A stretch of 64,000 nt of DNA from Moringa oleifera (lineage: Eukaryota > Streptophyta > Magnoliopsida > Brassicales > Moringaceae), in NCBI GenBank assembly GCA_021397835.1, contig JAJFZO010000256.1, positions 4,076,501-4,140,500 of the forward strand, written 5' to 3'. The position numbers and the translations under genes were made by a program. Numbering within the stretch: position 1 is the stretch's first letter; every line of letters begins with the position of its first letter. This document shows, in pieces, positions 12,554 through 24,425 of this stretch. Under the pieces are notes generated by a model. It saw only the letters and a program-made list of their open reading frames with translations. It was not told the origin of the DNA and ran no database searches.

Positions 12554-12988
12554 ATGAAGAGCAAACCAAGAAAGCAAAGCAAGATCAAGCAAATAATCTT
12601 GGCACCTCTCAAAATCCTAACCAGGGCCATGGACTTCTACATGAGAAGCTTGGAGGATTGCGCCGGAAGGGTAGGCTATGGCGGGGGCATGGGGTTGCCT
12701 ACCGCTCCGGCGACCCGTTTGCCGAAGAGTTTCAGCATTAATTCTTCCAAGAAGAGTGACAATGAGGAGTTCAGAGAACTCATGCGCGTTGCTTCAACTC
12801 GTGGGTTGGAGAACAAAGTAGCAAAGCCGACAAGGCAAGATGTAGCAGTCAGGAGCCAGAGTGTCGCGTTGGGGAAGATCGGAAGGATCGATGAGGACAT
12901 GCCTTGTTGTTTCGAGGAAGAAGGCGGTGACGGGTTGTATCCGAGAAGCAGAAGCTATGCTGTGAAAAGAAACGTTTTCTACCGTTAG
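12554..12988 (+). CDS. Plant-specific protein of unknown function (GRIDED/RSYA family), copy 2
   Basis: This intronless frame encodes 144 residues. A very basic N-terminus leads into PLKILTRAMDFYMRSLEDCA at about 18-37. A glycine-rich turn, LPKSFSINSS, a charged middle, and the C-terminal GRIDEDMPCCFEEEGGDG and LYPRSRSYA motifs follow. It is more compact than its divergent paralogue at 10438-10932; the N-terminal helix and C-terminal motifs are kept and the linker has diverged. The pair probably arose by an inverted local duplication. No secretion signal or membrane segment is visible. Function is unknown to me. The frame, TATA box and paralogue make the gene itself well supported. Confidence 0.87.
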   Translation: MKSKPRKQSKIKQIILAPLKILTRAMDFYMRSLEDCAGRVGYGGGMGLPTAPATRLPKSFSINSSKKSDNEEFRELMRVASTRGLENKVAKPTRQDVAVRSQSVALGKIGRIDEDMPCCFEEEGGDGLYPRSRSYAVKRNVFYR

Positions 12989-14067
12989 AGAAAGGCTTGG
13001 TTGTTTCTTTCCTTCATTCATTCCTGCACAGGGAAGTTTGTGCATGCTGAAACAGAAAGCTGTCTGAATTAATTCATTTGCCAAATTTCTTGCTCTCCCT
13101 CTCTCTTTCTTTTTTCTGTGAAGAAACGTTCGATTACTCTGAGAGTTTTTTGCGATGATGAGAAGCAATGACAGCTAAACCCAGCTAGTTAATTGGGTTA
13201 GAGGCTGCAAGTTGGAGCCACCAATTGCAGTCTCCTCCTTCTTCTCCGGCGCCTGAAAAGGGTACTTGGGTCGGACTTGTCATATACATATATACATATA
13301 TATATATTCTTAACCCAACACCTCCCATCTTCTTAGGAATTATTTTTTAGGATACTTATTATTTGATGATGTCATATTAATTCAGACATTACTTATTATA
13401 TATGAGTTTTTTGTTCTTTTTTGTGACCAAAGAAGTCAAAATATTTTCACCAAAACTTAATTACTTATTATTATTAAATATATATTTGACATTAATTAAT
13501 TTAAATTGATGTTAAAATTGACGTTCGTTATCTTAATTTTAGATTATTGATATTGTCCGTCACTTTGATAAAATACACTTCCAATAACGTTTAATAAACA
13601 AAAGTTATAAAAATTGTCATCGAGGGTCTAAAAATGTTAGATAACATAATATATATTATTTTTTTTAAAAAATATCGTTTTTTGAGTTTTTTTTTTCATG
13701 TCTTAAATAAAATCTTTTAAAATTTTAAAATATAAGTATTTAAAAATGGGTGAAAAATAAACGATTTTATATCAAAGGCATTCTCTCATCGGGGAAGATC
13801 TAAGAGTTGTAAAATCATTTTAAAAAAATGAAGTTATAAGCTGGATTTTGTATCATTCGTTATTTTGACTTAGAAAACTTTATTTTCTTTTCTTACACCC
13901 GAAAAGCAGCAAACTTCGTATGCTTTTATAATTTCTTTTCATGTCTTTCATGATTTTAATTGTAACATCTAAAAGTAAATACAAAAAAATTATTATTGCA
14001 AATTAAACAAATAATAAAATATTGTATCCACAGCAACTTAGATGGAAAAACATATCTCTTGTAAATA
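12989..14067. other. Intergenic region after the 12554-12988 gene
   Basis: The first 300 bases are probably 3' UTR and flank. The rest is AT-rich with no open frame or recognised repeat. The next recognisable structure is the degraded end of the CACTA relic near 14,068. Confidence 0.6.
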
Positions 14068-14475
14068 TATTTACAAAAATTTAGCGACGGATAAAAATTT
14101 GACGAATTTATCGATTATTAAAGTAAAGAATTTTGTAGTTAAATATTTTAATAATAAATTTTTTTAATAATAACTATGATTAACATTAAAGAAAGTAATG
14201 ATTGATTTTAAAATTTATTATTAAATTAGTGATCGATTTAAGTTTGTCGTTAAATTAATGATTGATATTATCTATCATTAAAGAAGTCATGAGATTGAAC
14301 GGTTTTAAAGACTGATTTGAATTTGTCACTAAATCTAGTGACTGATCAGCGATTGATTCAATTGATCGCTAATAAATTAATTTAGTGACATATTCAAATC
14401 GATCATTAAAATGTTAATTTTAGTGACTGATTTAAATAAGTAGCTAAGCGTAATATTAATTTTTTTAAAAATATA

Positions 14476-14570
14476 GTTAATTTAAAATTACATAAAATTC
14501 ATAAAAAATAAATTACATAAAAATCATAAAAAAATAAATTACATAAAATTAAAAAAAATAAATACAATAT
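14476..14570. repeat. Short AT-rich tandem repeat
   Basis: Units of about 27 bases built on AAATTACATAAAA follow one another three times. They lie inside the CACTA relic and have no coding content. Confidence 0.6.
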
Positions 14571-14893
14571 GTTTTCTGTTTTTACATAACAAAAATTAAA
14601 TTAAAAAATTACTTATAAAAAATTTAATTAATATTCTGTTCATAAAAGAAACATATATGACTAAGAATCAAGTTGTATTAGAGATGTGTTAGTTAAGAGG
14701 AGAGCTTTCATCTTACGAATGCGCTCATTTATATCAAGCTCTCTCTATAAGTGCCATTGCATCTTGCTCTCATAGCGTGAACAATCATGCCTTCTTTCCT
14801 TATACTCCTCATCCAATCACTCCTCCGTAGCCTTACGCTCCTACTCCATGCACTCTTCTTTGGCTTTTATCTAAGAGCATATATTTTACATGG

Positions 14894-15100
14894 CTACCTC
14901 ATCAATAGAGCGTTCACTATTAGAATTGTCGCATGAATACCATGATCGAGAGCTTGACTCCCAATCTCGTAGACCTTATGCTTTTTCTCTCCACCTACAA
15001 CCTCATAGTAGAGTTTAGTGTAATCTACTTCAAGCATATCAAAAAATCCACCCTCTAATTGAGAAGCTGAAGCAACCAATTCCTCGAAGTGTTCATACAA
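14894..15100 (-). pseudogene. Transposon protein fragment (plant Transposase_24 / Ptta-En/Spm type)
   Basis: The frame reads EVDYTKLYYEVVGGEKKHKV then YEIGSQA. This resembles the C-terminal VVGG...KGRVYGLGS motif of the plant Ptta/En/Spm transposon protein family. Just downstream on the same strand (about 14,700-14,890) a charged stretch can be read, including KATEEWLDEEYKERR and ERIRKMKALL with one internal stop, consistent with the coiled-coil tail of such proteins. The upstream part is missing. It lies inside the CACTA relic. Confidence 0.6.
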
Positions 15101-15699
15101 TAAAGCAATTTGTTAACTCACTCATTAGCTGAACTAAATATTAAATTAAATGTTAAAAATAACAAACTTATATTTTTTTGTTTGGCATGCTCATTTATAA
15201 ACTCATAGAAATTAGACTTTTTAATGTAAGTCCGTTTAAAAGACTTTATTGTAGTAAGCTCATAATCTAAAGCCTACATCTAAATTTTTTTTAAATAAAT
15301 AGCCATATTATTTTCGTTTATATTTATGTAAATAATTTAAATATCATTCGTACTAAGCGTCAATAATGATTTTGCAGTGAACATGAATCGATATTATATC
15401 AAGAGGGACCTGACTAGGATCCGTTTGTCTCGCTCCGTCGATTGCGAGACATGGTCTCATACTTTTATCTATACTCTAATCGGTTCTATTCTATCTACCA
15501 CTGCTCCTATATAGTATCTAGGACAAATTGATGTTTATTTCTTACCTTGTAACGACATGCATACATCAAGTCAACATACCAGTCTGTAGCTCAAGCCTCT
15601 CATACAGTCTTTACCACGCTATCTATTTTCTTAATTATTTAACAATTAATTTTTATTATCACTAAAGCTTTGTTGCTAGTTTCAGATTTTCTTGTGGTG

Positions 15700-18600
15700 A
15701 GGATACTTATGCGTTAAATTTGATTACAGAATTGAAGAGTTTAAATATAAAAGTGCATAATTTTTCATAAAGGTAATATAAAATTCTACATTATGTTCTC
15801 CATTATTAAGTTTAAAAAGTGATAAATTAAATTTTAAATTATCAATTTAGATTAAATTAAATTCTATCGTAAAATTTAAAATTTGAGAATTTACATATTA
15901 AAATGATTTTTGATTTAATTTTTTTAAGTATATAAAAAGTATTTAAGTTGAAATTATGAAATAAATTTTAATTTTTTAAGAATTAAAAATAATTTTTAAA
16001 ATATTTATAATATTAAAAATTAAAAATTATAAAATATGCTATATGAATAAAAAATTATTCAAATTTTAAGAATGAACTCCAAATGAAATATAAAAGTTAT
16101 TTGAATTATTTTTAAAATATTTTAATAATAAAAATACCTTTAATTTTTTAAAACCAATTAAGTTAAAGACAAACTTGATCCAAATAGATTTAATTTAAAG
16201 TTTAATTTATCATTTTTAAACGTTAATATTTGTGTAATAACATAAAATATGCAATTTAGAATTCTATAGAGTTTTACTCTAATTTTTTTATAAGATATTG
16301 TCAATGATCTACAAATTTATTTGCAAAACCATAAGTTATCGATAATAAAAATATGGTTTAATCGATGATCTTCATCATCGGCCTTATTTTCAGGGTAGTC
16401 AATAATGGGTTAGTATTATTATAATTGTTTCTTTGCTTCACTATCATTTAATTTAGTTCTTAATTGGTTAAGGCAAGCACGTATTAAGGATTTTTTTAAT
16501 TACAAAATTGCTAACAAGATATCAGCTCTTATTTAATATTTTATATTTTCAATTAATTAATTATGTTTAGATAGCAAAGATTGATGATGATTAAGAATAA
16601 AATATGGGACGAGCCCACGGCCCACATGATACCGATTGATACTGAAGATATATTTGAGATCCTCATGGAATCAATCTTCCCTTTGATATGTGTCACAATT
16701 TAAAATGAATGGTTAAAATTGACATTAATATTTTATTTAAAAATTAACATAACAAAAAATGAAATTGTTAAATATTTTAAAATCATAAAATTTTTGAATT
16801 ATTATAGTGATCTCATATATGATTAATTAATACATTACATATGTGAAATAAATCTCTTTATCTCTGAGTTGTCTATATGGAATAAATTTTTTTGAACAAG
16901 TTAATGATAATAATAATTATTTTAAATATCATATACAACTTTAATATTAATTAAATTTTTAATTAATAATAATTAAATAATTAATTATATATTAAATATT
17001 AATTTTATTTTAAAACTTTTACTAAAATATTTTTACTAATACAATTTTTTATAATAATATAATTTACATGTTTAATTATTTATCAAAATTAATTTTATTA
17101 AAAATTAAAATAACTAATATAATAAAATTTTAAAAAATGAAAAATACTACGATAGAATAATGAAACGCTCCATTGTGGATCTATATTTGTTCGAATAAAA
17201 TGCTAAAATGCTTAGCTAATTCCATTTTGTGCTGCTTTCTTGTTCATCACCCTAAAATGCTGTTATTAGAAAGAGTGAGATAATGGTGGAATCATTTTAA
17301 TACCATTTGAAGTGTCAAAATGGTGCTTTAAGTCTCCTTGAAAATGCCAACAGAACCTAATCTTTTAGGTAAATTCATCAACTGCTCACCTTTCACCTCA
17401 TTAGGAACTGAATTACTTACTAGATTTTTGAAGCATCAATTGTTAATATTATATAAGTTAATTTCTAATCAAATACAATATGAGATGTTGCTGCCTAATG
17501 AGTTATAAATTTAATACCATGTAAATAATCAAGATAAAGATATAAAAAAAAGAAATGAAAATTTTGGACTCATTTGAATTTTGTAATATAATAGCTCAAT
17601 TGCTAAAAGAGTATGAAATTTTCCATCATATATGGGAAGCTTATGGAATGAGGCCATGTAACATGATAACTAATGGGCCATTACATCAGTCTGCAAAAAT
17701 CCAAAAACCATCTTTTGTTCATTATGGGCTATGGCCCAATTGGAAGAAACACATGCATCTGGTAACAAAATCATCTAATCAAATCGGCTTAAAGTATATG
17801 GAAAGGGTAATTGATTAATCTTTCCAATAATTGGAATTATAAATTAAGGGGAAAAAAAAAGAAGGAAGGATAATCAAATCATGGGCATATCAAAATTAAT
17901 TACCAAATTGTAATTAATTATGTACTTGTTTAGCCACTGAAGCTAAGTTTATATGTGTTTTACCTCTTGAAAGCTTTCCATCAATCTATTTTCCTTGTAA
18001 GGACAAGGTATACATATTAAATGATGAGTGATTTTCATATTTATTGAATAAACAAAGAACATTGACCATCAAGCTTTCAAATTGAACATTCAGCATTCAA
18101 TTTTCAGCTCAATAAGTTTTTCTTTTTCTTTGTTTTGTTTCCTTTCACATGGATTTGTCGATAAGTTTTAGGTTCTAACAAGAACTTGCTAATTAAAGTC
18201 TTCTCCATGCTTCTGAATAAATCAATTGCTTTAATATATTTAAAAAAACCCTTCAATAAACTCCACTAACGTCAACAGCAATTTATTGCATGCTTTGTAA
18301 TAGAAAATGAAAAGTCTTAAATACCCTTTTTCAAAATTTTATTAAATTACATAATAAAATATTTTTTTTACATTTAAATCTTGTTCTGTCAATTGATTTA
18401 ATTTTATATCTAAATTAGAATGAATTCACTTAAGACCTTTCTTTCACCATTTCCATAAAATCCACTCTACTACATTACACATTTGCTCGCTAGTAATAAC
18501 ACAGATAAAACAATTAATTGAAAATAGCCAAAAAAAAAAAAAAGGAAAAAAAAGTGGAATTGAGGTGGCATTTGGTCTGGGTCTAATTTAGAATTTACCA

Positions 18601-19388
18601 CAAAATCAAGATTATCTTACTAGGGCCCACCAGAATTTGACTTACGAAATTTTTAAATAATAAATTAAAAAACTTTATTTTATAAACCATGGGTGGGCCA
18701 TTTTCCTCTGCAAATACATGTTGAAGCATGTGTTGACCATACCGAAGTGAAAAGCCCATTTAAGATACTAATGTTGAACAGCTGACAAATCACCATCTTG
18801 TGGGGCCCACTAACCAGTGAGGCCTCAGTGCACCTGAGACGCAGTGGACGCGCGCACGCTAATGCAGCGCACCACAAGCAACACCGTTCTGTTTTTCATA
18901 ATTCTAAAAATAAATTAATGCAAAAAAAAAAGAATCTTGTCTTAAAAAAATTAATGATGATATTTTATTTTTAACTTTCATTTATAAGACATTATCATAT
19001 TTATTTATAATATTATATAATATTATAATAAATAAATAAGTGTAATAATAGAGACAAAACTTAGAGAAACTAAATTTTCTTCTTCTTTTTTTCTTTTAGA
19101 AAAAGAGAAGCTAATCCGAAACGGTTCCATTCTCGAACAGAATTCCAAAGAAACACAGAATCGGCAAGCACTGAAGCACATACACCAAAAAGGAAACCCT
19201 AACACTGATCTACATCTGCAGTCTGCACCAGAAACGAAAACAAGAAAAAAGCTTCTCCTTCTTTTCTCGCTTAACCGAAAAGAAGGAAGAAGAACAAAGA
19301 AATAGGGATGTGAGTTAATTTAAGATTATAATTAACAGAGACAACGAGAGGAGAGAAGAGAGAGAGAGAGAGAGGGAGAGAGAGAGAG
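15700..19388. other. AT-rich spacer before the 64-residue protein gene
   Basis: This 3.7-kb stretch is mostly AT-rich. A plus-strand frame at 17,555-17,818 has no recognisable domain. Between about 18,610 and 18,890 the base composition shifts to more G and C, and three GGGCCCAC/GTGGGCC words appear. From about 19,000 to 19,388 lies the probable 3' UTR of the next gene. No gene can be supported. Confidence 0.55.
19345..19388. repeat. (GA)n microsatellite abutting a stop codon
   Basis: An almost pure GA tract (CT on the coding strand) begins immediately after the TGA of the minus-strand gene at 19389-19583, so it starts the 3' UTR. Confidence 0.9.
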
Positions 19389-19583
19389 TCAAGAAATGCT
19401 TCGTTTGCCAGGACGATCAGCAACCTTCAAGGTCTTGTCGATGAGCTTCTTGGCCTTTCTGCTACGGATCTCCACTTTCACACTTGAGCTCTTATCCATT
19501 TTGATGTACGGTTTCTTCGACTTCTTCAGTGCTCTGACCTTGGATTTGATCGACTCCACCAAGCTCTCTATCTGGCTTCCCAT
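19389..19583 (-). CDS. Conserved small basic plant protein, 64 residues
   Basis: A single exon encodes a compact Lys/Arg-rich protein that starts MGSQIESLVESIKSKVRALK, contains KPYIKMDKSSSVKVEIRSRK, and ends RPGKRSIS. More than a quarter of its residues are Lys or Arg and it has no cysteine, signal peptide or membrane helix. I recognise this as an uncharacterised protein conserved in flowering plants, but I know no function. An amphipathic, nucleic-acid-binding or nucleolar protein would fit the charge, which is inference only. The ATG has a favourable context (ATGGG). The upstream region to about 19,940 is less AT-rich and is a plausible promoter and leader. Reading in the other five frames gives nothing recognisable. 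Confidence 0.8.
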   Translation of the reverse strand: MGSQIESLVESIKSKVRALKKSKKPYIKMDKSSSVKVEIRSRKAKKLIDKTLKVADRPGKRSIS

Positions 19584-22500
19584 TACCTCTTCAATTATCT
19601 CTTTCTTTCCTATCCTTCAAAAATGACCGAAGAATAAACCACGATTCGATTAGGGCTTTTGCAGCGTTAGAGACTCCTTGCTCTCTGTTTCTCTTCTCTA
19701 CAAATCCTCCATTTCGCCTTTGCCTTGCGACGCTTCAGTTTTACTGACGCGTTTTGTTTGGTTCGGTTCGTGCTCTTGGAGTCGTGACACTGGAGGCCTT
19801 TTATTGATACCGCCAGGAACAAATGGGCTTGGTTTTGGAGATAATAACGAGTTTGCCACCATCAGCCAGGCTCTGACTCTCTGGTTGGGCGGTTGCTGTT
19901 GTGCGACTGAGGTGTTCCTTCCCCTTGGTTTGTGCACCGCCTTGATGATGAATTCAAACGTACCAAAATGGTAATTCCCAAAAGGCAGTAAAATTGTGCG
20001 AATTTAATTTACCATAAGATATGAAAACAAGCTTATGATATAGTTGTCAAAGAAGGAGACACCCAAAAAAAAAAAATCAAAATCAATCATCTCTTGACTT
20101 TTAATTGGAAATCTCTTTAGCCACAAATAATGTCAATCAATGCCGTCCATACATAAAAATGAACAAATACCAAAAAAATACACACATATATGTTTACATA
20201 ACTTTTGTTCATTAATGAATGATAACCAATTTTCTTTTTTTTTTTGACACATGAATGTATGGAGATAATTTTTTTTTTTTTAATTTACAAATGGTATGAA
20301 AAGATGTATGAAGTATAATACTTAATGGGTTTTTAAAATTTTCCCATAAAATTTGTTATTTCATACCCAAAACGTGTATTTAAAAGGTAAAAGCTACAGA
20401 AGACAAGTTTTATAAATGGAAGTTGCCATTTTTTTTATCCATGAATCATCAAATATGGAAATTATTTCCGAGAAAAAAAGAATAGATATGATAAATGTCA
20501 CTTTCTAACTTTAACAAATTCCAAAGCACAATTTTCTGTTGCTGCTATTCTTTTTGCTAATCTAATTTATATTAAGGGTTTAACAAAAAGAGAAAATAAT
20601 TAATTTTAAAAAAATTCACTCTTGTTAATGAAAAAATAATTGAAAGAAATTATGTTTACTTATTTTTGTTTAGATGTCAGGCATTAATATTATTTTAAAA
20701 AATTATTATAAATTAGATCAATAAACAAATCTATATTACAATACCCATTATGCATAGAATTTATTAAACTTTAATTAAATTTGATGAATTTCTTTTTATC
20801 TTTTTCTGTTTTGCATTGTTATAAAAGTGGATCACTATAAAAAGTTAGGTGGGTTTAGTAAACTATTCAATTATTAGTAATCTCATGTTATTTAATAATA
20901 AAGAAAGAAAATTTTGAAAACGACCAAGTTTTTATAATTATATATTGAAAATCTAAAACCATGTTTTATGAGACGGAAAGAATATGTAAGGTAAGGCTAT
21001 TAATTTAATATAATAGAAAACATTAATAACATAGAATAAACTGGCAATGAAATTGACATAGGAGATATGACATGCTTACGCAGGCAAGCTAATACGGCGT
21101 GTTGGATTTATAAACATGATATCTTACAAGTTCTAGCTTCATGAGCTTTCTAATTTAGCATTTCAAGAAAAGTATATGTATTTATATTACGAATATATAT
21201 TAAAATAAATTTTGTATTGTTTATTTTTTAATCAAATTTATAAAATTTTTTAAATTAATTTTAATTATAAAAAATCTATTTGATCCAAATAATACATTAA
21301 TTGCCATTTCGCCAAGTTTAAAGGCACTTGTGGATGTGATTAAGTTGCAAAGTTATGCGATAGTATAACAAATGTACTCATCTAGTTGATAGTGATTGGG
21401 TAATGAAGTCATAATGGTTATCATCAATGAGAACTTAGATCCTGTGTTAATTTGAGTTGTTGATTTTTTTTTTTTGATAAAATGACAATTTACATAATAA
21501 TTTAATAAAATTAATTATTAGAATTTATTTATTTATTTTTAAATTAGAGTTTGGGTATAAACAACCTACACGGCATTGCTTCCTAATGGGAATCGGGAAT
21601 TGTAGTATGATTTTCATCAACTCTATGGTTTTCTTCTATTAAACGCTTAACCATGACACTTCGATTTCCAAATAGAAATTTAAAGCTTAGGGAGAAGAAA
21701 TAGCCAAAATTTGACTACATAGGTGCAATAGCAAACTTGTTTTATATATATAGCACAAATGTTGAAACTTCACTTGGGTCAAATCTTTGAGCCTAAATTC
21801 ATCTAAGAATTCAACTCTGCCACCATTCAATCGATGATTATATAATCACTCATGATAAATGCATGAAAATCTTTGATTTAATTTCAATTAATTTTCTAAA
21901 AATTGTGAAAACGAAATAATTTAATGTAGTGAACAATTAAAATTTGTTTCATTTATTTATTTATTTATTTTATTAATATAAAAAATTTTAATTTTCAAAA
22001 AAAAAAAAAATTAAAAAATCTTAGCTCATGACAAATTAGCCGTCCACACAAGAACTTATGCATATTTGAAAAAAAGTCAATTTCAATATTAATGCAAGGA
22101 AGACAAATTGGACTTGGATTAGCATTAAACAGAAGCATCGTTTAGAAGAAAAACTAGCCGATACAGAGCGGAATTCAAAAACCCACAATGCAAATGTATG
22201 TAAATTCAACATATTTAATAAGCTGACAGTGAACATATCAAAATGTTGCATGATTGGAATGTGAAAATTAAACCCTGTAGTAATCACAGAGCATAAAAGT
22301 ATGCATGAACAGAACTAATTTGAAGAAATACAAACTGAGAGAAGCAACAGGAGATGAGAAGTGAAACATACAAGCAGGACTCCCCTAAGTGAATTACCAC
22401 ACTGATGAGTCGATCAGTCATAAAACAGCAGCTGACGGTGTCTGGGAGGTGAAATCAAGAAGTACAGAGTTAATAAGCACTGAAATTCTGAAAGGATCTC

Positions 22501-24425
22501 CAAAGTCAAATTATGTCATCTATGAAATAGTTAATAAAATTCTAATGCATACAATGTGGACAAAGAGACAATTTTCCCATTTGAATAGAATATTATATGA
22601 CTTTTCTCATCCAAACAAAGAGGAAGCGACCTTCCCTGGTAGAGCTCAGTCTCCTCCTGCCTGCCAAAAGTTTATTTTCTATTTTTATGTGTCTGTGTGT
22701 GCGAGAGAGAGTTCAATGAAAGCAACCCATCAACACAGATGCATGTCAAGAACTATATAAAAGATAAGACTGGGGAATTGATAGAAAGTTGAAAAAGCTC
22801 ATTCATGTACTTACTTTTTTATTCATTTATAAGATTTCACATAATCTGGGAAAACATATAAATAAAGTTGAGAGCAATATAAAATCTTAAACAGGGATGA
22901 ATATAACTTCAAACAAGACCAGAGAAAAATTCAAACTGGATCTGCATGATTAATAAGAGATAATGCAATTCTAAGCACATGATGTTGATGGGTAATCTTT
23001 CTAAATCAGTCCATTTCTTATAAAAGAATAAAACATAAATGAGTAATAAATTTAAACCATGCAGCAAATGCTGATTCAGTTTTCAAAGTAGAAACCTTTA
23101 GTATTTGTTTCAAGATAATAAAGCCTATTTATTTCATAATAGAGTATTATGGTTTGACCTTCTCCCCAACCTTACTTAAATTCTCAAATTTCTTAGTTGA
23201 GCAAGCAACTTTTTGCTTTAAATGGTTCAATTCTATATTATAGTCTTTCAATAAAATTGTTTTCATCCTTGACCAATTCAACTCATCTAAATTTTATAAC
23301 TTTCAAAATGTTGGTAATACACAGGTCTTTGTCACTATAATTCAAAGATGACAATCAAAAGTCAGGGCATTTGACAATATTGAAATTTAAATCAAGGTTG
23401 TTTTCAAAAGTCTTTATTCACCTGAAGATAACAAATAAAGCAAGGTAGGTAGATTGGGTTTGGTTCCCATCCTTCTAGTACAGATATCCACTTCTATGCA
23501 ATAAAGTATTTGCAGCTGATTACTACCCAAGCATATCTGAACCAAAATCACTGACCCAAATTGTTGAGATCATTGATCCATATAAACTAAACTGCAAATA
23601 CTTGTTCTACATCTGTCTTTGGCTCGCCAGCTCAAAATTGCATATAAAGTATATGTATATATATATATATGTAAACCTTATATGAACTATTAAGGCTTAG
23701 AGGTAGAAAAAGAATATTCAACATAAATATCCCCTCAGATTAAACTTCTAGCTGAAAAGTCTATTTAACTTATAAGCATGTTCCCAATTCTATTATTGCT
23801 CTATGAATGACAGCAAGTAAAGCTGCAGGTGTTAGAACCAACCATTGCTCCGAAGGTCTGATTAGTACTTGTTGCCAACTCCAAAATAGTTAAAAGAATG
23901 TGAGCCATCCTGAACAGGAGTTCAACAAGGCGGCTCCAAAAACGCAGGTTTTGTCAGATGAAAGATACACCTTTACACCACTCCGAAACAAACATGTAAT
24001 AGGCTGAATAGTCAGCCTAGAGAACACATTTCGTAATATCCTAGTTTCTGAGTATTTGCTAAGTTTTCTTAGCATTTTCACAGTAGCATTGGGTGCTTAG
24101 CCAGTCCCTCTCGGATGGTCTAAGAGCATAAATTAGAGGCAAAAAGCCCTGAAATTAACCAAACTCATGAGTAATAATGAAATCTAAAATTAATAAAAAA
24201 AGAAATGGAGATGGCAGAGGCTCCAAAAAAAGACCTAAATTTCTATCTGCAGCAGTCATTCGTATTGTATAAACTTAAATTATCTTATCATGTTTACATT
24301 TGTCCATCAAATTCAGCCATGTCCCAGAGACATACATGAATGACACATCAATTAGATGCTATGAGTAAAGTGGTCTGGACTGAAAGACAGTGAAGAGATG
24401 AAACTGAGCTTTCCTGCAACGATGC
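19584..24425. other. Spacer between the 64-residue gene and the RsmE gene
   Basis: The first 400 bases are the GC-richer promoter side of the small gene. From about 20,000 the DNA is AT-rich. From about 22,000 to 24,400 the composition is more even, as in introns or long UTRs, so a non-coding transcript or a long 3' UTR of the RsmE gene could lie here. The 123-codon frame at 22,389-22,760 has no homology I recognise. I see no supported gene. Confidence 0.5.

Larger units (their letters stand above)
14068..15699 (-). mobile_element. Decayed CACTA (En/Spm-type) transposon relic
   Basis: The right end reads TTTTCTTGTGGTG, one base from the canonical plant CACTA terminus. Next to it, on the minus strand, is an AACTAGCAACAAAGC block. 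The left end is degraded (near TTACAAAAATTTAGCGACGG, 14,071-14,090). It is followed by many diverged TTAGTGACTGATTTAA-type words on both strands up to about 14,460, as in CACTA subterminal repeats. The only coding trace is on the minus strand at about 14,700-15,100. No intact transposase remains, so the element is non-autonomous. The exact left boundary and target-site duplication could not be fixed. Confidence 0.65.

Noticed and set aside
17555..17818. 87-codon frame with HYGLWPNW resembling a ribonuclease T2 motif
   Set aside because: The match is a few residues, the second catalytic motif is absent and the surroundings look non-coding. Chance is more likely.
19698..19974. Overlapping 79- and 98-codon frames upstream of the 64-residue gene
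   Set aside because: They begin at non-ATG or poorly placed starts, show no domain and lie in the probable promoter and leader of the minus-strand gene.
22389..22760. 123-codon plus-strand frame
   Set aside because: Composition is like untranslated DNA, the protein has no recognisable feature and no flanking exons fit.
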